This document shows positions 16,618 through 25,127 of a stretch of 64,000 bases of DNA, in pieces. Source of the DNA: SAR202 cluster bacterium bin90 (GTDB lineage Bacteria > Chloroflexota > Dehalococcoidia > Lucifugimonadales > JADFKI01); contig MPND01000010.1 of assembly GCA_002238855.1 (NCBI GenBank), forward strand, positions 37,036 through 101,035, in the 5' to 3' direction. Position numbers and translations under genes: made by a program. The notes below the pieces were generated by a model. It did not search any database and was not told the origin of the DNA. It saw only the letters and a program-made list of their open reading frames with translations. The stretch's first letter is position 1, and each line of letters begins with the position of its first letter.

Positions 16618-17775
16618 ATGACCAAGAAAATATCACTGATTGCGCTGCCCCTGTTGCTCTTTGCGCTCGTAGGCTGCGCAGGTCGCATCGCTACTCCCGA
16701 AGCCTGGTCCGGTGGAGTTGCAGACGAGGAAGCTTTGTACATCGGCACGCGCGAAGGCGACTTTCGCGCCCTGAGTATAAGGGACGGCTCTACCCTCAGA
16801 CGTTTTGAGCTTGGGGGTGAGGATAACAGGGACCTTCTCGGCGTTTATGGCGTGCCGGTCCTGCACGATGGCAGCCTCTATTTCGGCGGTTACCATGGCG
16901 TGCTTTACTCTCTCACCACGCCTGGACTGGACACAAAATGGTCAGAGCCGCTTTTCAAGGACGAAAGCAAAGAAGAGCATACGCAGATCGTGGGCGGGCC
17001 TACTTTGATAGGCGATGTGGTATTGGTCGGCGCCGACAATGGCAAGGTGTACGCCTTCGACCAAGAGGTAGACGACCAGGGGCGGTGGTCGGTATCGCCA
17101 CGCTGGACTTACCAGACCGGAAATAAGGTCTGGTCTTCGCCTATTGGGATTGACGGCGTCGTATATGTAACCTCCCTGGACAAGAACCTGTACGCCTTGA
17201 GCCTTGAAGACGGCAGTAAGCTCTGGCAATACTCAACCAATGGCGCAATAGCCGCAACGCCCGCATATGACACAGGCACGGTCTATTTCGGCTCATTCGA
17301 CGGCGTATTCTACGCTGTGAACGCTTCCGACGGCACCTTGCGCTGGAAGTTCAACGGCGCCGGCAGCTGGTACTGGGGCGGCCCCCTGGTCCACGGCGAC
17401 ACCGTGTATGCCCCGTCTCTGGATGGCAAACTGTATGCTCTCGACAAGCGTACCGGCGATCTGCGATGGTCTCTGACGACGGAGGGGCCAATCGTCGGTT
17501 CTCCCACCGTCATATTTGATATGATAGCGGTAGGCTCCGACGACGGCAGTCTCCATATCGTACGAATCAGCGACGGCAATCCCGTCGACTCCTGCAACAT
17601 GCGGACCGAGATTCGATCGATGCTTGCGGTGCAGGAGGACGTCATATTCTTTAGTGGTAAGGACAAGACAATTCGCGCGCTGCGGATCAAGACCAATGGC
17701 AACCCGGACGAGGAGTGGGTACACAAGCCGGACGAGGACGACCCGGTTCTTAGAGGCAGGGTCGAAGACTGCTAG
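16618..17775 (+). CDS. PQQ-like beta-propeller lipoprotein (BamB-like)
   Basis: A 385-residue lipoprotein with signal MTKKISLIALPLLLFALVGC (lipobox LVGC). It then has six to eight beta-propeller blades of the PQQ/BamB type, for example VYAFDQEV, LYALSLEDGSKLWQYSTNGAI, FYAVNASDGTLRWKFNGAG and LYALDKRTGDLRWSLTTEGPI. The W of each (L/R)W motif is the propeller tryptophan. PQQ-binding dehydrogenase residues are not evident, so a scaffolding role like BamB is more likely. It sits inside the yidD-yidC interval (69 and 22 bases from its neighbours) on the same strand, which suggests a link to envelope protein insertion or folding. The ribosome site is weak. Confidence 0.85.
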   Translation: MTKKISLIALPLLLFALVGCAGRIATPEAWSGGVADEEALYIGTREGDFRALSIRDGSTLRRFELGGEDNRDLLGVYGVPVLHDGSLYFGGYHGVLYSLTTPGLDTKWSEPLFKDESKEEHTQIVGGPTLIGDVVLVGADNGKVYAFDQEVDDQGRWSVSPRWTYQTGNKVWSSPIGIDGVVYVTSLDKNLYALSLEDGSKLWQYSTNGAIAATPAYDTGTVYFGSFDGVFYAVNASDGTLRWKFNGAGSWYWGGPLVHGDTVYAPSLDGKLYALDKRTGDLRWSLTTEGPIVGSPTVIFDMIAVGSDDGSLHIVRISDGNPVDSCNMRTEIRSMLAVQEDVIFFSGKDKTIRALRIKTNGNPDEEWVHKPDEDDPVLRGRVEDC

Positions 17776-17797
17776 GCGGGGAGCCGGCTGATAACAG

Positions 17798-18736
17798 ATG
17801 CAATTTCTTCAGATTTTCATAGACATTTGGAACATGGCGATCATCGAACCGATGATAAATTGCCTGGTTCTGCTTTATAGTTTCTCATTCCTTAATTTCG
17901 GCATTGCCATCATCGCCTTCACGCTCATTGTGCGTATCGTGCTAATTCCGCTCACGGTCCGCCAGAGCCGCCAGATGCTGAAGATGACGCAACTTCAGCC
18001 GCAACTCAAGGCGCTACAGGAAAAATACAAGGACGACCGGCAGCAGCTTTCCCGCTCCACAATGGAGATTTACAAAACTAACGGCGTTAACCCGATTGGC
18101 TGCCTCGGTCCCCTCTTCATTCAGTTCCCCATCTGGATTGGCCTGTTCCAGGCGGTCATTCAGACCTTGCCGTCAACGCCCGAGCGGCTAGTGGGACTAT
18201 CGTCCCGACTTTATCCTTGGCTGCCCGGTGTGAACGATGTCATACCGATAAACAACACCTTCCTGTGGCTGGATCTTGCACAGCCGGATTCGCTCCCCGT
18301 GATGCCCGTCCTCGTTGGCGTATCCATGTTCCTGATGCAGAAAACCACAACCATGCCCTCGGCAGACCCACGCCAGGCGCAGACCAGCCGCATGATGCTC
18401 TGGATGATGCCGATAATGTTCGGCTTTTTCACCACGACCTTCCCGAGCGGGCTTGCACTGTACTGGGTTGTGTCCAACATCGTGGGAATGATAATACAGG
18501 GATTCGTAACGGGGTGGACCCCGCTCATAGATATGCTTAAGTTCAAGCGCGAAGAGCCTGTGCCTGCCGTAGCGGGCGCGTCTGCGTCCAGCGGCGCAAC
18601 GGCGACTTCCGAGTCAGAGGAGACAACGACCGATGCGGACGATAGAAACAACGGGAAAAACACCCGAAGAGGCAATCGAAACCGCGCTAGGCCAGCTAGA
18701 CGCAGGTCGCGACGAGGTGCAAATAGACGTCGTTAG
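17798..18736 (+). CDS. yidC: Membrane protein insertase YidC/Oxa1
   Basis: A 312-residue YidC of the short, Gram-positive-like form without the large periplasmic domain. It has membrane helices at about 12-55, 110-140, 165-185 and 195-240, and the cytoplasmic hairpin LQPQLKALQEKYKDDRQQLSRSTMEIYK between helices 1 and 2. The conserved groove Arg is in IVRIVLIPLTVRQSRQ. GCLGPLFIQFPIWIGLFQA and SGLALYWVVSNIVGMIIQ are signature segments. The last 45 residues are hydrophilic and end in an Arg/Asn/Gly-rich basic tail that may contact the ribosome. The basic tail is encoded by DNA that also encodes the start of khpB in another frame (104-base overlap). Confidence 0.96.
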   Translation: MQFLQIFIDIWNMAIIEPMINCLVLLYSFSFLNFGIAIIAFTLIVRIVLIPLTVRQSRQMLKMTQLQPQLKALQEKYKDDRQQLSRSTMEIYKTNGVNPIGCLGPLFIQFPIWIGLFQAVIQTLPSTPERLVGLSSRLYPWLPGVNDVIPINNTFLWLDLAQPDSLPVMPVLVGVSMFLMQKTTTMPSADPRQAQTSRMMLWMMPIMFGFFTTTFPSGLALYWVVSNIVGMIIQGFVTGWTPLIDMLKFKREEPVPAVAGASASSGATATSESEETTTDADDRNNGKNTRRGNRNRARPARRRSRRGANRRR

Positions 18737-19403
18737 CGAGGGCAGGGGAGGTCTGCTCGGCATTGGCAGCGAGCCGGCGGTTGTCCGAGTGACCCTCTTG
18801 GAGTCGGCTGACGCCCCTGCGGATGTAGCTGAATCCGAGGATGACGCCGAGATACCCGATGCTCTGGCGGAATTTGCCGCATTCGGAGACGATCTGGACG
18901 ACGATGACGATGACGACTATGAGGAAGAAGAGGAAGAAACTCCGGAGGTCGTCAGTGTCGGCTATGATGTGCTGAGCACCCTTCTTGGCCAAATGGGCGT
19001 GGTCGCGGACGTGTACCTCAGGGAGCCTTACACCGGCGATGAGGAAGGCCCCGTGTTCGAGATTGAAGGCGACGATTCCGGTCTGCTCATCGGCACTCGG
19101 GGCGAAACCCTCCGCGCCCTGCAGTTCATTGTCAGCTTCCTCGTAAGCCGCAGGATGGGTGAGCGCACCAACCTAATGGTTGATGTCGAGGGATACCAGC
19201 AGCGGCGTTACGACTCCGTAGCAAACCTGGCGCGTCGTGTGGCGCACCGTGTAGCCCAGCGCGGCAGGTCCATACCCCTGGAGCCGATGCCTCCGAATGA
19301 GCGCCGACAGGTCCACATGGCGCTTGCAGACTACGATGGCGTGGTCACTGAGAGCGACGGCCATGGAGACAGGCGTAAAGTAGTCATTCATCCCGAGGAG
19401 TAG
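18633..19403 (+). CDS. khpB: RNA-binding protein KhpB (Jag/SpoIIIJ-associated)
   Basis: A 256-residue Jag/KhpB protein. The Jag_N domain is at 1-50 (TTGKTPEEAIETALGQLDAGRDEVQIDVVSE, GGLLGIGS), an acidic spacer with a long Asp/Glu run at about 85-105, the KH domain at 110-190 (GLLIGTRGETLRALQFIVS) and the R3H domain at 195-255 (LARRVAHRVAQRGRSIPLEPMPPNERRQVHMAL). With KhpA it binds RNA and influences cell division and envelope growth. The ATG lies inside yidC with GAGGAGA eight bases upstream, so it probably depends on the yidC message. Confidence 0.94.
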   Translation: MRTIETTGKTPEEAIETALGQLDAGRDEVQIDVVSEGRGGLLGIGSEPAVVRVTLLESADAPADVAESEDDAEIPDALAEFAAFGDDLDDDDDDDYEEEEEETPEVVSVGYDVLSTLLGQMGVVADVYLREPYTGDEEGPVFEIEGDDSGLLIGTRGETLRALQFIVSFLVSRRMGERTNLMVDVEGYQQRRYDSVANLARRVAHRVAQRGRSIPLEPMPPNERRQVHMALADYDGVVTESDGHGDRRKVVIHPEE

Positions 19404-19454
19404 CTTCTCCGAATCGGACAGAGCCGGCAGGCAATCGTCGGCCTGCACACTCTA

Positions 19455-20621
19455 GTGGCACCTTCATCCTTCAAAATAAGCCGGTTGGTCTGGCTGGTCT
19501 TAGGCGCGCTGGTTATAGCCGTCCTTCTGTACCAGCTAAGGGGCGCTCTGCTTCCTTTCGTAGTCGGTGGCGCGCTGGCTTACATTCTTGACCCATTCGT
19601 CACCTGGCTCGAACGGCGTATCCCTTGGATGTCCTCCCGACGTGAACTCAAGCGCGTGCTTATCATCGCGCTGATTTTCATAATCTCCGCAATCGTTGCG
19701 ATCGTTGCCCTGGTGGCAGGCGTGACGATCCTGATCCACGAGATCCGCGCCTTTATCAGGGAACTTCCTCAACTCATAGAGGCTTCCCGCGCCACGATTC
19801 AGGACGTGGATGCTCAACTGGTCGCCCGCTTGCCGGAAGAAGTTGTCGTATTAATTCACGACGCGGCGCAGGACCTGGGTAGGCAAATAGTCGGGGCGGC
19901 GCAGGTATTCGCTGTGCGTACCTACGGCGTCATCTCGCAGACGATGTCGCTACTTCTCGGCTTGGCGATGGTGCCTCTGATTCTCTTCTACATCCTGAAG
20001 GATAGAGGGAAGATAATCGAAGGGATGCTGAACACGCTTTCACCGCAGCCCCGTGAGCATACCCGCAACGTCCTCAGCCTCCTGAATGGCGTTTTCAGCG
20101 CCTACATTCGCGGTCAACTGTTACTCGGCGTGATGGTCGGCACGATGGTGTTCTTTGGGCTGTGGTTTCTGGGCGTTCCCTTCGCACCGGTCCTTGGACT
20201 TGTCGCCGGAATTACCGAACTCATTCCGGTCATAGGCCCCTGGCTCGGCGCGATTCCGGGCTTACTGGTGGTGCTCGCCACCGCTCCTGAAAAGTTCGTC
20301 TGGGTCGCGCTGCTATACCTTGGAGTGCAGCTCCTGGAAAATTCCCTCCTTGTGCCTCGTATTCAGAGCGAGTCCCTCAACCTCCATCCCGTGATGGTGC
20401 TGGCGGCGCTCATCGTGGGCAGCGAGGTTGCCGGTCTTTGGGGCATGATCCTCGGTCCCCCGCTTGCTGCCGCCTCGCGTGAGGTGCTGCTGTATTTCCT
20501 GGGTGTCTGGCGGAGCGAAGGTACAGATGCGTCAGTAGAAACTGAGTCAGTGGAGGAGTCACAAACTGCTGAAACGCAGCAAGTTTCTGAGGGCGTTACC
20601 GAATCAGCGAGCCAGGAATAG
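19455..20621 (+). CDS. AI-2E family transporter (PerM-like)
   Basis: A 388-residue polytopic membrane protein of the AI-2E/PerM exporter family with about seven to eight helices. It has the N-terminal pair (LVWLVLGALVIAVLLY, LLPFVVGGALAYILDPFV), a long periplasmic amphipathic stretch at 100-155 and the signature core GLVAGITELIPVIGPWLGAIPG at about 255-275. The last 40 residues are a hydrophilic Glu/Thr/Ser tail. Starts at GTG 19455 without a clear ribosome site, 51 bases after khpB, and may be read from the same message. Family members range from autoinducer-2 export to ion exchange, so the substrate is open. Confidence 0.88.
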   Translation: MAPSSFKISRLVWLVLGALVIAVLLYQLRGALLPFVVGGALAYILDPFVTWLERRIPWMSSRRELKRVLIIALIFIISAIVAIVALVAGVTILIHEIRAFIRELPQLIEASRATIQDVDAQLVARLPEEVVVLIHDAAQDLGRQIVGAAQVFAVRTYGVISQTMSLLLGLAMVPLILFYILKDRGKIIEGMLNTLSPQPREHTRNVLSLLNGVFSAYIRGQLLLGVMVGTMVFFGLWFLGVPFAPVLGLVAGITELIPVIGPWLGAIPGLLVVLATAPEKFVWVALLYLGVQLLENSLLVPRIQSESLNLHPVMVLAALIVGSEVAGLWGMILGPPLAAASREVLLYFLGVWRSEGTDASVETESVEESQTAETQQVSEGVTESASQE

Positions 20622-20954
20622 CACGAATCTGGCATTATGCCAAAGTTATGTCAGATATTGCGCTAGTTTATGCTATGGGTGTATAATTCCTGCTTGCCGA
20701 GATATTAATTTGTACTATTCCCAATATGGAATTAATATTACGGCGAATAGACAATTGACAAACGCACCAATTGTTGAGGTAAAATACCGACTTGCGTGTC
20801 TATTTGAAGACGCTGCCGTGTGAATTGGAGATTCCGAGTTCTCGCAGTAGCGCAGTTCCGTCTGGAGCGACATTAGGAACGGGATTATAGAGAGACATAA
20901 TGGGCCCGACTACGCCCTGGAAGGACTCGTGAATGGGCCGAAATTTGAGGAGGA
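20622..20954 (+). promoter_or_regulatory. 333-base intergenic regulatory region upstream of the selenium-binding protein gene
   Basis: An AT-rich stretch by local standards. It holds two promoter-like pairs: TTGCGC (20658-20663) with TATAAT (20682-20687), spacer 18; and TTGACA (20755-20760) with TAAAAT (20780-20785), spacer 19. Between them is a 9-base perfect inverted repeat (see the next entry). The remaining 170 bases after the second promoter would form a long untranslated leader with no recognisable riboswitch or small gene. Confidence 0.5.
20702..20738. repeat. Inverted repeat, candidate operator
   Basis: ATATTAATT at 20702-20710 and AATTAATAT at 20730-20738 are perfect inverted copies separated by 19 bases, between two promoter-like elements. 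The arm spacing would suit a dimeric regulator or a hairpin; no regulator gene is adjacent. Confidence 0.4.
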
Positions 20955-22355
20955 ATGATATTGGTTACATGGACGCCGGACCCGACATTTTATCCATCTC
21001 CAAAGATGGCTATGGACGCACCGCAAGAGGAACTTGCGTATGTTGCAATGGTCAGCCCCGAAGGGTCTGGTAAACCGGACTCGGTAGGAGTCATGGACGT
21101 GTTCCCTGACTCCGATACCTATGGCGAACTTGTGGGACGGCTGGAATTGCCCAATGTTGGGGATGAGTTGCACCACTTCGGCTGGAACGCGTGCAGCGCG
21201 TCGCTCTGCCCGAATATGCCGCACCCCCATGTGGAACGCCGCTACCTGCTGTTTTGCGGTCTGCGCTCCTCACGAATCTACGTAATAGACACCAAGCCGG
21301 ATCCGCGCAACCCGACTATCAAGAGGATTATCGAAGCGGATGAACTCGCTGAAAAGGCTGGCTACAGCAGACCGCACACGGTTCACTGCGGGCCGGACGC
21401 CATATACATCAACGCACTGGGCACACCGGATGGTGGCGGCCCCGGCGGCGTCTTCAGCCTCGACCAGGAGACCTTTGAAGTCAAGGGTGCCTGGGAGGCG
21501 GACCGCGGCGAGCAGCACCTCTCCTACGACTTCGTATGGCATCTGCTTTACGATACGATGGTCACGAGTGAGTGGGGCACGCCGGACATGGTTGAGTCGG
21601 GTGTGGTGCCGGAACTGTTGCTCGGCAGAAAGTACGGCCACCAGCTTCATGTTTGGGACGTTGACTCCCGCAAGCTGAAGCAAACTATCGATCTGGGCGA
21701 TGACAACCAGATGGTCCTTGAGCTGCGCCAGGCGCGAGACCCGCGCAAGAAGTACGGTTTCGCAGGCGTTGTAACCAATGTTGAGAACCTTTCAGGCTCC
21801 ATCTGGCTGTGGTACGAGGAAGGCGACGACTGGAAGGCAAAGAAGGTCATCGAGATTCCGGCGGAGCCCGCCGACCCCGAGGACCTGCCGCCGCTGCTCC
21901 AGGGCTTCGGCGCTGTGCCGCCGGTTGTCACTGACATCAACCTGTCGCTTGACGACAAGTTCCTCTATGTATCCTGCTGGGCGACGGGCGAATTCCGACA
22001 GTATGACGTGTCGGACCCGTTCAATCCTGTGCTGAAAGACACTGTGCAGGTTGGTGGCATAATTCGCAAGGCGGGCCACCCAAAGGCGAAGGGTGAGCTT
22101 AACGGCGGTCCACAGATGGTAGAGGTCAGCCGGGACGGGCAGCGAATCTACATCACGAACTCGCTTTATGTTGCGTGGGACAATCAGTTCTACCCCGAAG
22201 GCGTAAATGGCTGGGCGGTCAAGGTGAACGCCTCTCCCGAAGGCGGCATGTCACTTGACGAGGACTTCTTCATGGAGTTCGGCGAAGAACGCGTACACCA
22301 GATAAGGCTGCAGGGCGGAGACTCGTCTTCCGACACATTCTGCTACCCGGACTAG
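20955..22355 (+). CDS. Selenium-binding protein SBP56 family (methanethiol oxidase-like)
   Basis: A 466-residue SBP56 protein, close to the family length. It starts WTPDPTFYPSPKMAMDAPQEELAYVA and has LHHFGWNACSASLC, SRPHTVHCGPDAIYINALG, YDFVWHLLYDTMVTSEWGTP, YGHQLHVWDV and GGPQMVEVSRDGQRIYITNSLY. The His-rich and Cys-containing motifs form the metal site of a seven-bladed propeller. Bacterial and human members oxidise methanethiol to formaldehyde, sulfide and peroxide. The ATG at 20955 directly touches its GAGGAGGA ribosome site, so TTG at 20961 (spacing 7) may be the true start. It is monocistronic with a strong terminator. It may link to the DmdA-like fragment at 1-270, since DMSP demethylation leads to methanethiol. 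Confidence 0.92.
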   Translation: MILVTWTPDPTFYPSPKMAMDAPQEELAYVAMVSPEGSGKPDSVGVMDVFPDSDTYGELVGRLELPNVGDELHHFGWNACSASLCPNMPHPHVERRYLLFCGLRSSRIYVIDTKPDPRNPTIKRIIEADELAEKAGYSRPHTVHCGPDAIYINALGTPDGGGPGGVFSLDQETFEVKGAWEADRGEQHLSYDFVWHLLYDTMVTSEWGTPDMVESGVVPELLLGRKYGHQLHVWDVDSRKLKQTIDLGDDNQMVLELRQARDPRKKYGFAGVVTNVENLSGSIWLWYEEGDDWKAKKVIEIPAEPADPEDLPPLLQGFGAVPPVVTDINLSLDDKFLYVSCWATGEFRQYDVSDPFNPVLKDTVQVGGIIRKAGHPKAKGELNGGPQMVEVSRDGQRIYITNSLYVAWDNQFYPEGVNGWAVKVNASPEGGMSLDEDFFMEFGEERVHQIRLQGGDSSSDTFCYPD

Positions 22356-22377
22356 CGGGCAACGAAACTCAGTAAGC

Positions 22378-22411
22378 AAAGCGGGAGCCGTCTTCGGATG
22401 ACTCCCGCTTT
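22378..22411 (+). terminator. Rho-independent terminator after the SBP56 gene
   Basis: A 10-base perfect stem AAAGCGGGAG / CTCCCGCTTT with a 14-base loop, followed by TTCTT. It lies 23 bases after the stop codon. Confidence 0.85.
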
Positions 22412-22462
22412 TCTTGACTCTGAGCAGATTGTCGCTCTGTGCAGCTTTAAGGGGAGGCAGCC

Positions 22463-23146
22463 TTGGAGGTGAGAGAGTTCGTTCCCTGGCTGGCTCTTGC
22501 GGGGTTCGGCGCGTATCACGGTATCAATCCGGCGATGGGCTGGCTGTTCGCCGTGACGCTGGGCTTGCAGGAGCAAAACCGCCGCGCCGTCTATGCCGCC
22601 TTCACTCCGATTGTGCTGGGGCATACGGCATCGGTGGCGGCTATTGTGGTAGTTGTCCTGTTCGCCCGCGTCATCGTGCCGCTGACGGCGCTCAAGATTA
22701 TAGGCGCTGCAATTGTAATAGGGCTTGGCGTGTTCAAGCTGATGCGCCCGCTCTCCCATCCCCGCTGGGTCAGGATGCGTGTGGGCTTTCGAGCGCTTAC
22801 CGCGTGGTCGTTCCTCATGTCATCGGCGCACGGCGCGGGACTGATGCTAGTGCCCATACTTTTCACCTTGCCACTGTTGGGTGTCACCGCAGATGGTATC
22901 GATTTGCGCGAACTTCAGCATGTTGACTTCATGGGCATTGGCGCGCCGCCGAGCATTGCCACGCTCGTGTGGCAGTTGACGGCAGTGGCAATTCATACGC
23001 TGGCAATGTTCTCCGTGATGGCGGTTACGGCCGTGCTGGTGTTCGAGAAGGTCGGCCTTGCGATTCTGCGCCGCGCATGGTTCAACCTCGACAGGCTGTG
23101 GGCATTCAGCCTGATCGTCTCTGGCGTGGTGACCCTTATCCTCTAG
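22463..23146 (+). CDS. Uncharacterised polytopic membrane protein, possible metal or small-solute transporter
   Basis: A 227-residue protein with about six membrane helices. Two histidine-glycine motifs stand out inside the helices: GAYHGINPAMGW at about residue 15 and SSAHGAGLMLVP at about residue 120, with GHTASVAA near 52. Buried His-Gly motifs in helices 1, 2 and 4 recall NicO/UreH-like metal exporters, but I do not recognise a named family. The start is TTG 22463, with GGGGAGG five bases upstream; a GTG two codons on is an alternative. It stands alone between a terminator and the convergent GH15 gene. Confidence 0.6.
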   Translation: MEVREFVPWLALAGFGAYHGINPAMGWLFAVTLGLQEQNRRAVYAAFTPIVLGHTASVAAIVVVVLFARVIVPLTALKIIGAAIVIGLGVFKLMRPLSHPRWVRMRVGFRALTAWSFLMSSAHGAGLMLVPILFTLPLLGVTADGIDLRELQHVDFMGIGAPPSIATLVWQLTAVAIHTLAMFSVMAVTAVLVFEKVGLAILRRAWFNLDRLWAFSLIVSGVVTLIL

Positions 23147-23169
23147 CCTGACCGGATGGGATGAGTGTG

Positions 23170-25017
23170 CTACTTCGCCGCGCTGCGGGCGAGCCGCCGC
23201 CTTGCGCGCTGCAACTGCACCGCGGTGTTGATAATGGACAGGTGCGAGAACGCCTGCGGGAAGTTGCCCAGCATCTCTCCCGTGTGAGGCTCTATCTCCT
23301 CGCTCATCAGACCGAGGTCGCTGGTATGCTCCAGTAACCGGTCGAATAGCTCGGTAGCCTCGTCAAGTTCGCCAAGCATGATGAGGTTGTCGCACAGCCA
23401 GAACGAGCAGATGTTAAATGTGCCCTCGTCCCCGGACAACCCATCGTCGAAGCCCCGATACCGATATACGAAGCCCTGTTCCGATGTAAGTTCGGCCTGA
23501 GTGGCTCGAATGGTGGCGAGCATGCGCGGGTCGTCCGCCTTGATGAAGCCGATCAGCGGCAGCATCAAGTTGGAGGCGTCGAGAATGTCGCTGCCGTAAG
23601 CCTGCACGAAGACGCCGCGCTCCTCGTTGAAGCCTTGCGTCAGTATTTGCTCGCGTATCTCGGTGCGCGCCTTCTTCCAGAGTTCGACGTCGCCCTCCAG
23701 GTCTAGTGCAGTCACCATCTTGATGGCGCGGTCGAGCGCGACCCAGCACCATGCCTTGGAGAATACATTATGCTGACGTCCCGATCGCGCCTCCCATACG
23801 CCTTCGTCCGGCTCGTTCCAGTTTTCGAGCACGTAGGTTACGACTCGTTGCAGGTATGACCAGTATTCTTCGTCGATTGGTCCAATGAAGCGTCGGTACA
23901 GGTGCGCCGAGTCCATCAATTCGCCGTAGGCGTCCAACTGGAACTGCGAATATGCGCCATTTCCTATTCGCACCGGAGTTGAGTCACGGTAGCCCGAGAG
24001 TTCGGGAAGCACGACCTCGGTGAGCCTTCGTTCTCCGCCAAGTCCGTACATAATATGCACGTCGCGCGCTCGTCCAACCGTTGCCCACTCTATCCAGTTT
24101 CTGAACGCCTTAGCCTCATTCTGATAGCCAAGAATGTGCAGCCCGTAGATTGCGAAGGAGGCGTCCCGAATCCATGTATAGCGGTAGTCCCAGTTGCGCT
24201 CGCCTCCGATGTTCTCCGGGAGTGATGTCGTCGGCGCGGCGACCATGCCGCCGGACGGCGCATAGGTGAGCGCCTTGAGCGTGAGCGCGCTGCGTAGAAC
24301 CTGCTCCCTGTACGGCCCATCGTAGGTGCAGATGTCGCTCCATTTCTGCCAGTAAGTGGTAGCTTCCGCAAGGCTCTTCTCAATCTCCCGGCTGTTAAGT
24401 AATCTCGCGTCGTAGGAGAATCGAGTCTCGTATGTCACAATGGCAAACGCCTTCTGCCCCTGCCGCAGCGTGCCTTCGGAGCGGAAGCCGCCTTCGACCA
24501 TGCGCAGCGGCGCCGAGCAGTACAGCGAAATTGCGCCTGAGCCTCCATGAGCGAATCCGATGTTGGAGCGCTCCAGGTGAACATGGGGGACGACGCCGCC
24601 ATACTCAAAGCGTGGGTGGCATTCCAGCGTCATGTCGATTCTGCCCTCGATACACTCGATGATGCGCATAATCTGGTGCGACTCACCTATCTTGTACGGT
24701 TCGATAGGCGCATCCTCGTCGTGGTGAACCGGCATGAAATCCGTCAGGCGGGCGCGACCGTTCACCGTGGTGAATGTGGTCTGGAGCACATTGGTGCCAG
24801 GAATGTAGCTGCGCTTGACCAGGTGTGCGTTGCGCGGCGCAATCTTGAAGTAGCCACCTCGCTCCCAGTCCAGCAGCCTGCCGAAGATAGCGTCGCTGTC
24901 GAAGCGCGGGAAGCAACACCAGTCCACGGAACCGGCGGTTGATACCAGCGCGCACGAATGCATGTCGCCGATGAGACCGTAGTCAGAAATGGCAGGGTAT
25001 CTAGCTTCTGATACCAT
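23170..25017 (-). CDS. Glycoside hydrolase family 15 protein (glucoamylase/trehalase-like)
   Basis: A 615-residue GH15 enzyme with no signal peptide, so cytoplasmic. The N-terminal beta-sandwich (residues 1-230) begins ISDYGLIGDMHSCALVSTAGSVDWCCFPRFDS, which is the family start. The (alpha/alpha)6 barrel includes NWDYRYTWIRDASF, the probable general acid Glu in GVWEARSGRQHNVFSKAW and the probable base Glu in SEEIEPHTGEMLGNFPQAFSH. Members release glucose from maltodextrins or hydrolyse trehalose and related alpha-glucosides. It has its own promoter at 25052-25079. Confidence 0.93.
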   Translation of the reverse strand: MVSEARYPAISDYGLIGDMHSCALVSTAGSVDWCCFPRFDSDAIFGRLLDWERGGYFKIAPRNAHLVKRSYIPGTNVLQTTFTTVNGRARLTDFMPVHHDEDAPIEPYKIGESHQIMRIIECIEGRIDMTLECHPRFEYGGVVPHVHLERSNIGFAHGGSGAISLYCSAPLRMVEGGFRSEGTLRQGQKAFAIVTYETRFSYDARLLNSREIEKSLAEATTYWQKWSDICTYDGPYREQVLRSALTLKALTYAPSGGMVAAPTTSLPENIGGERNWDYRYTWIRDASFAIYGLHILGYQNEAKAFRNWIEWATVGRARDVHIMYGLGGERRLTEVVLPELSGYRDSTPVRIGNGAYSQFQLDAYGELMDSAHLYRRFIGPIDEEYWSYLQRVVTYVLENWNEPDEGVWEARSGRQHNVFSKAWCWVALDRAIKMVTALDLEGDVELWKKARTEIREQILTQGFNEERGVFVQAYGSDILDASNLMLPLIGFIKADDPRMLATIRATQAELTSEQGFVYRYRGFDDGLSGDEGTFNICSFWLCDNLIMLGELDEATELFDRLLEHTSDLGLMSEEIEPHTGEMLGNFPQAFSHLSIINTAVQLQRARRRLARSAAK

Positions 25018-25051
25018 ATTTCACCCGCGAGCCTTCCCAAGAGTTTCAGGA

Positions 25052-25079
25052 ATTATAGCCTCGAAATTGCGCCTGTCCA
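25052..25079 (-). promoter_or_regulatory. Promoter of the GH15 gene
   Basis: On the minus strand, TGGACA (25074-25079) and TATAAT (25052-25057) with a 16-base spacer. Predicted start near 25045, about 28 bases before the ATG at 25017. Confidence 0.68.
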
Positions 25080-25127
25080 GTATAGTTCTATTCTAGCGCA
25101 TATTGATACTGGAGTTGGCGCGAAAAC

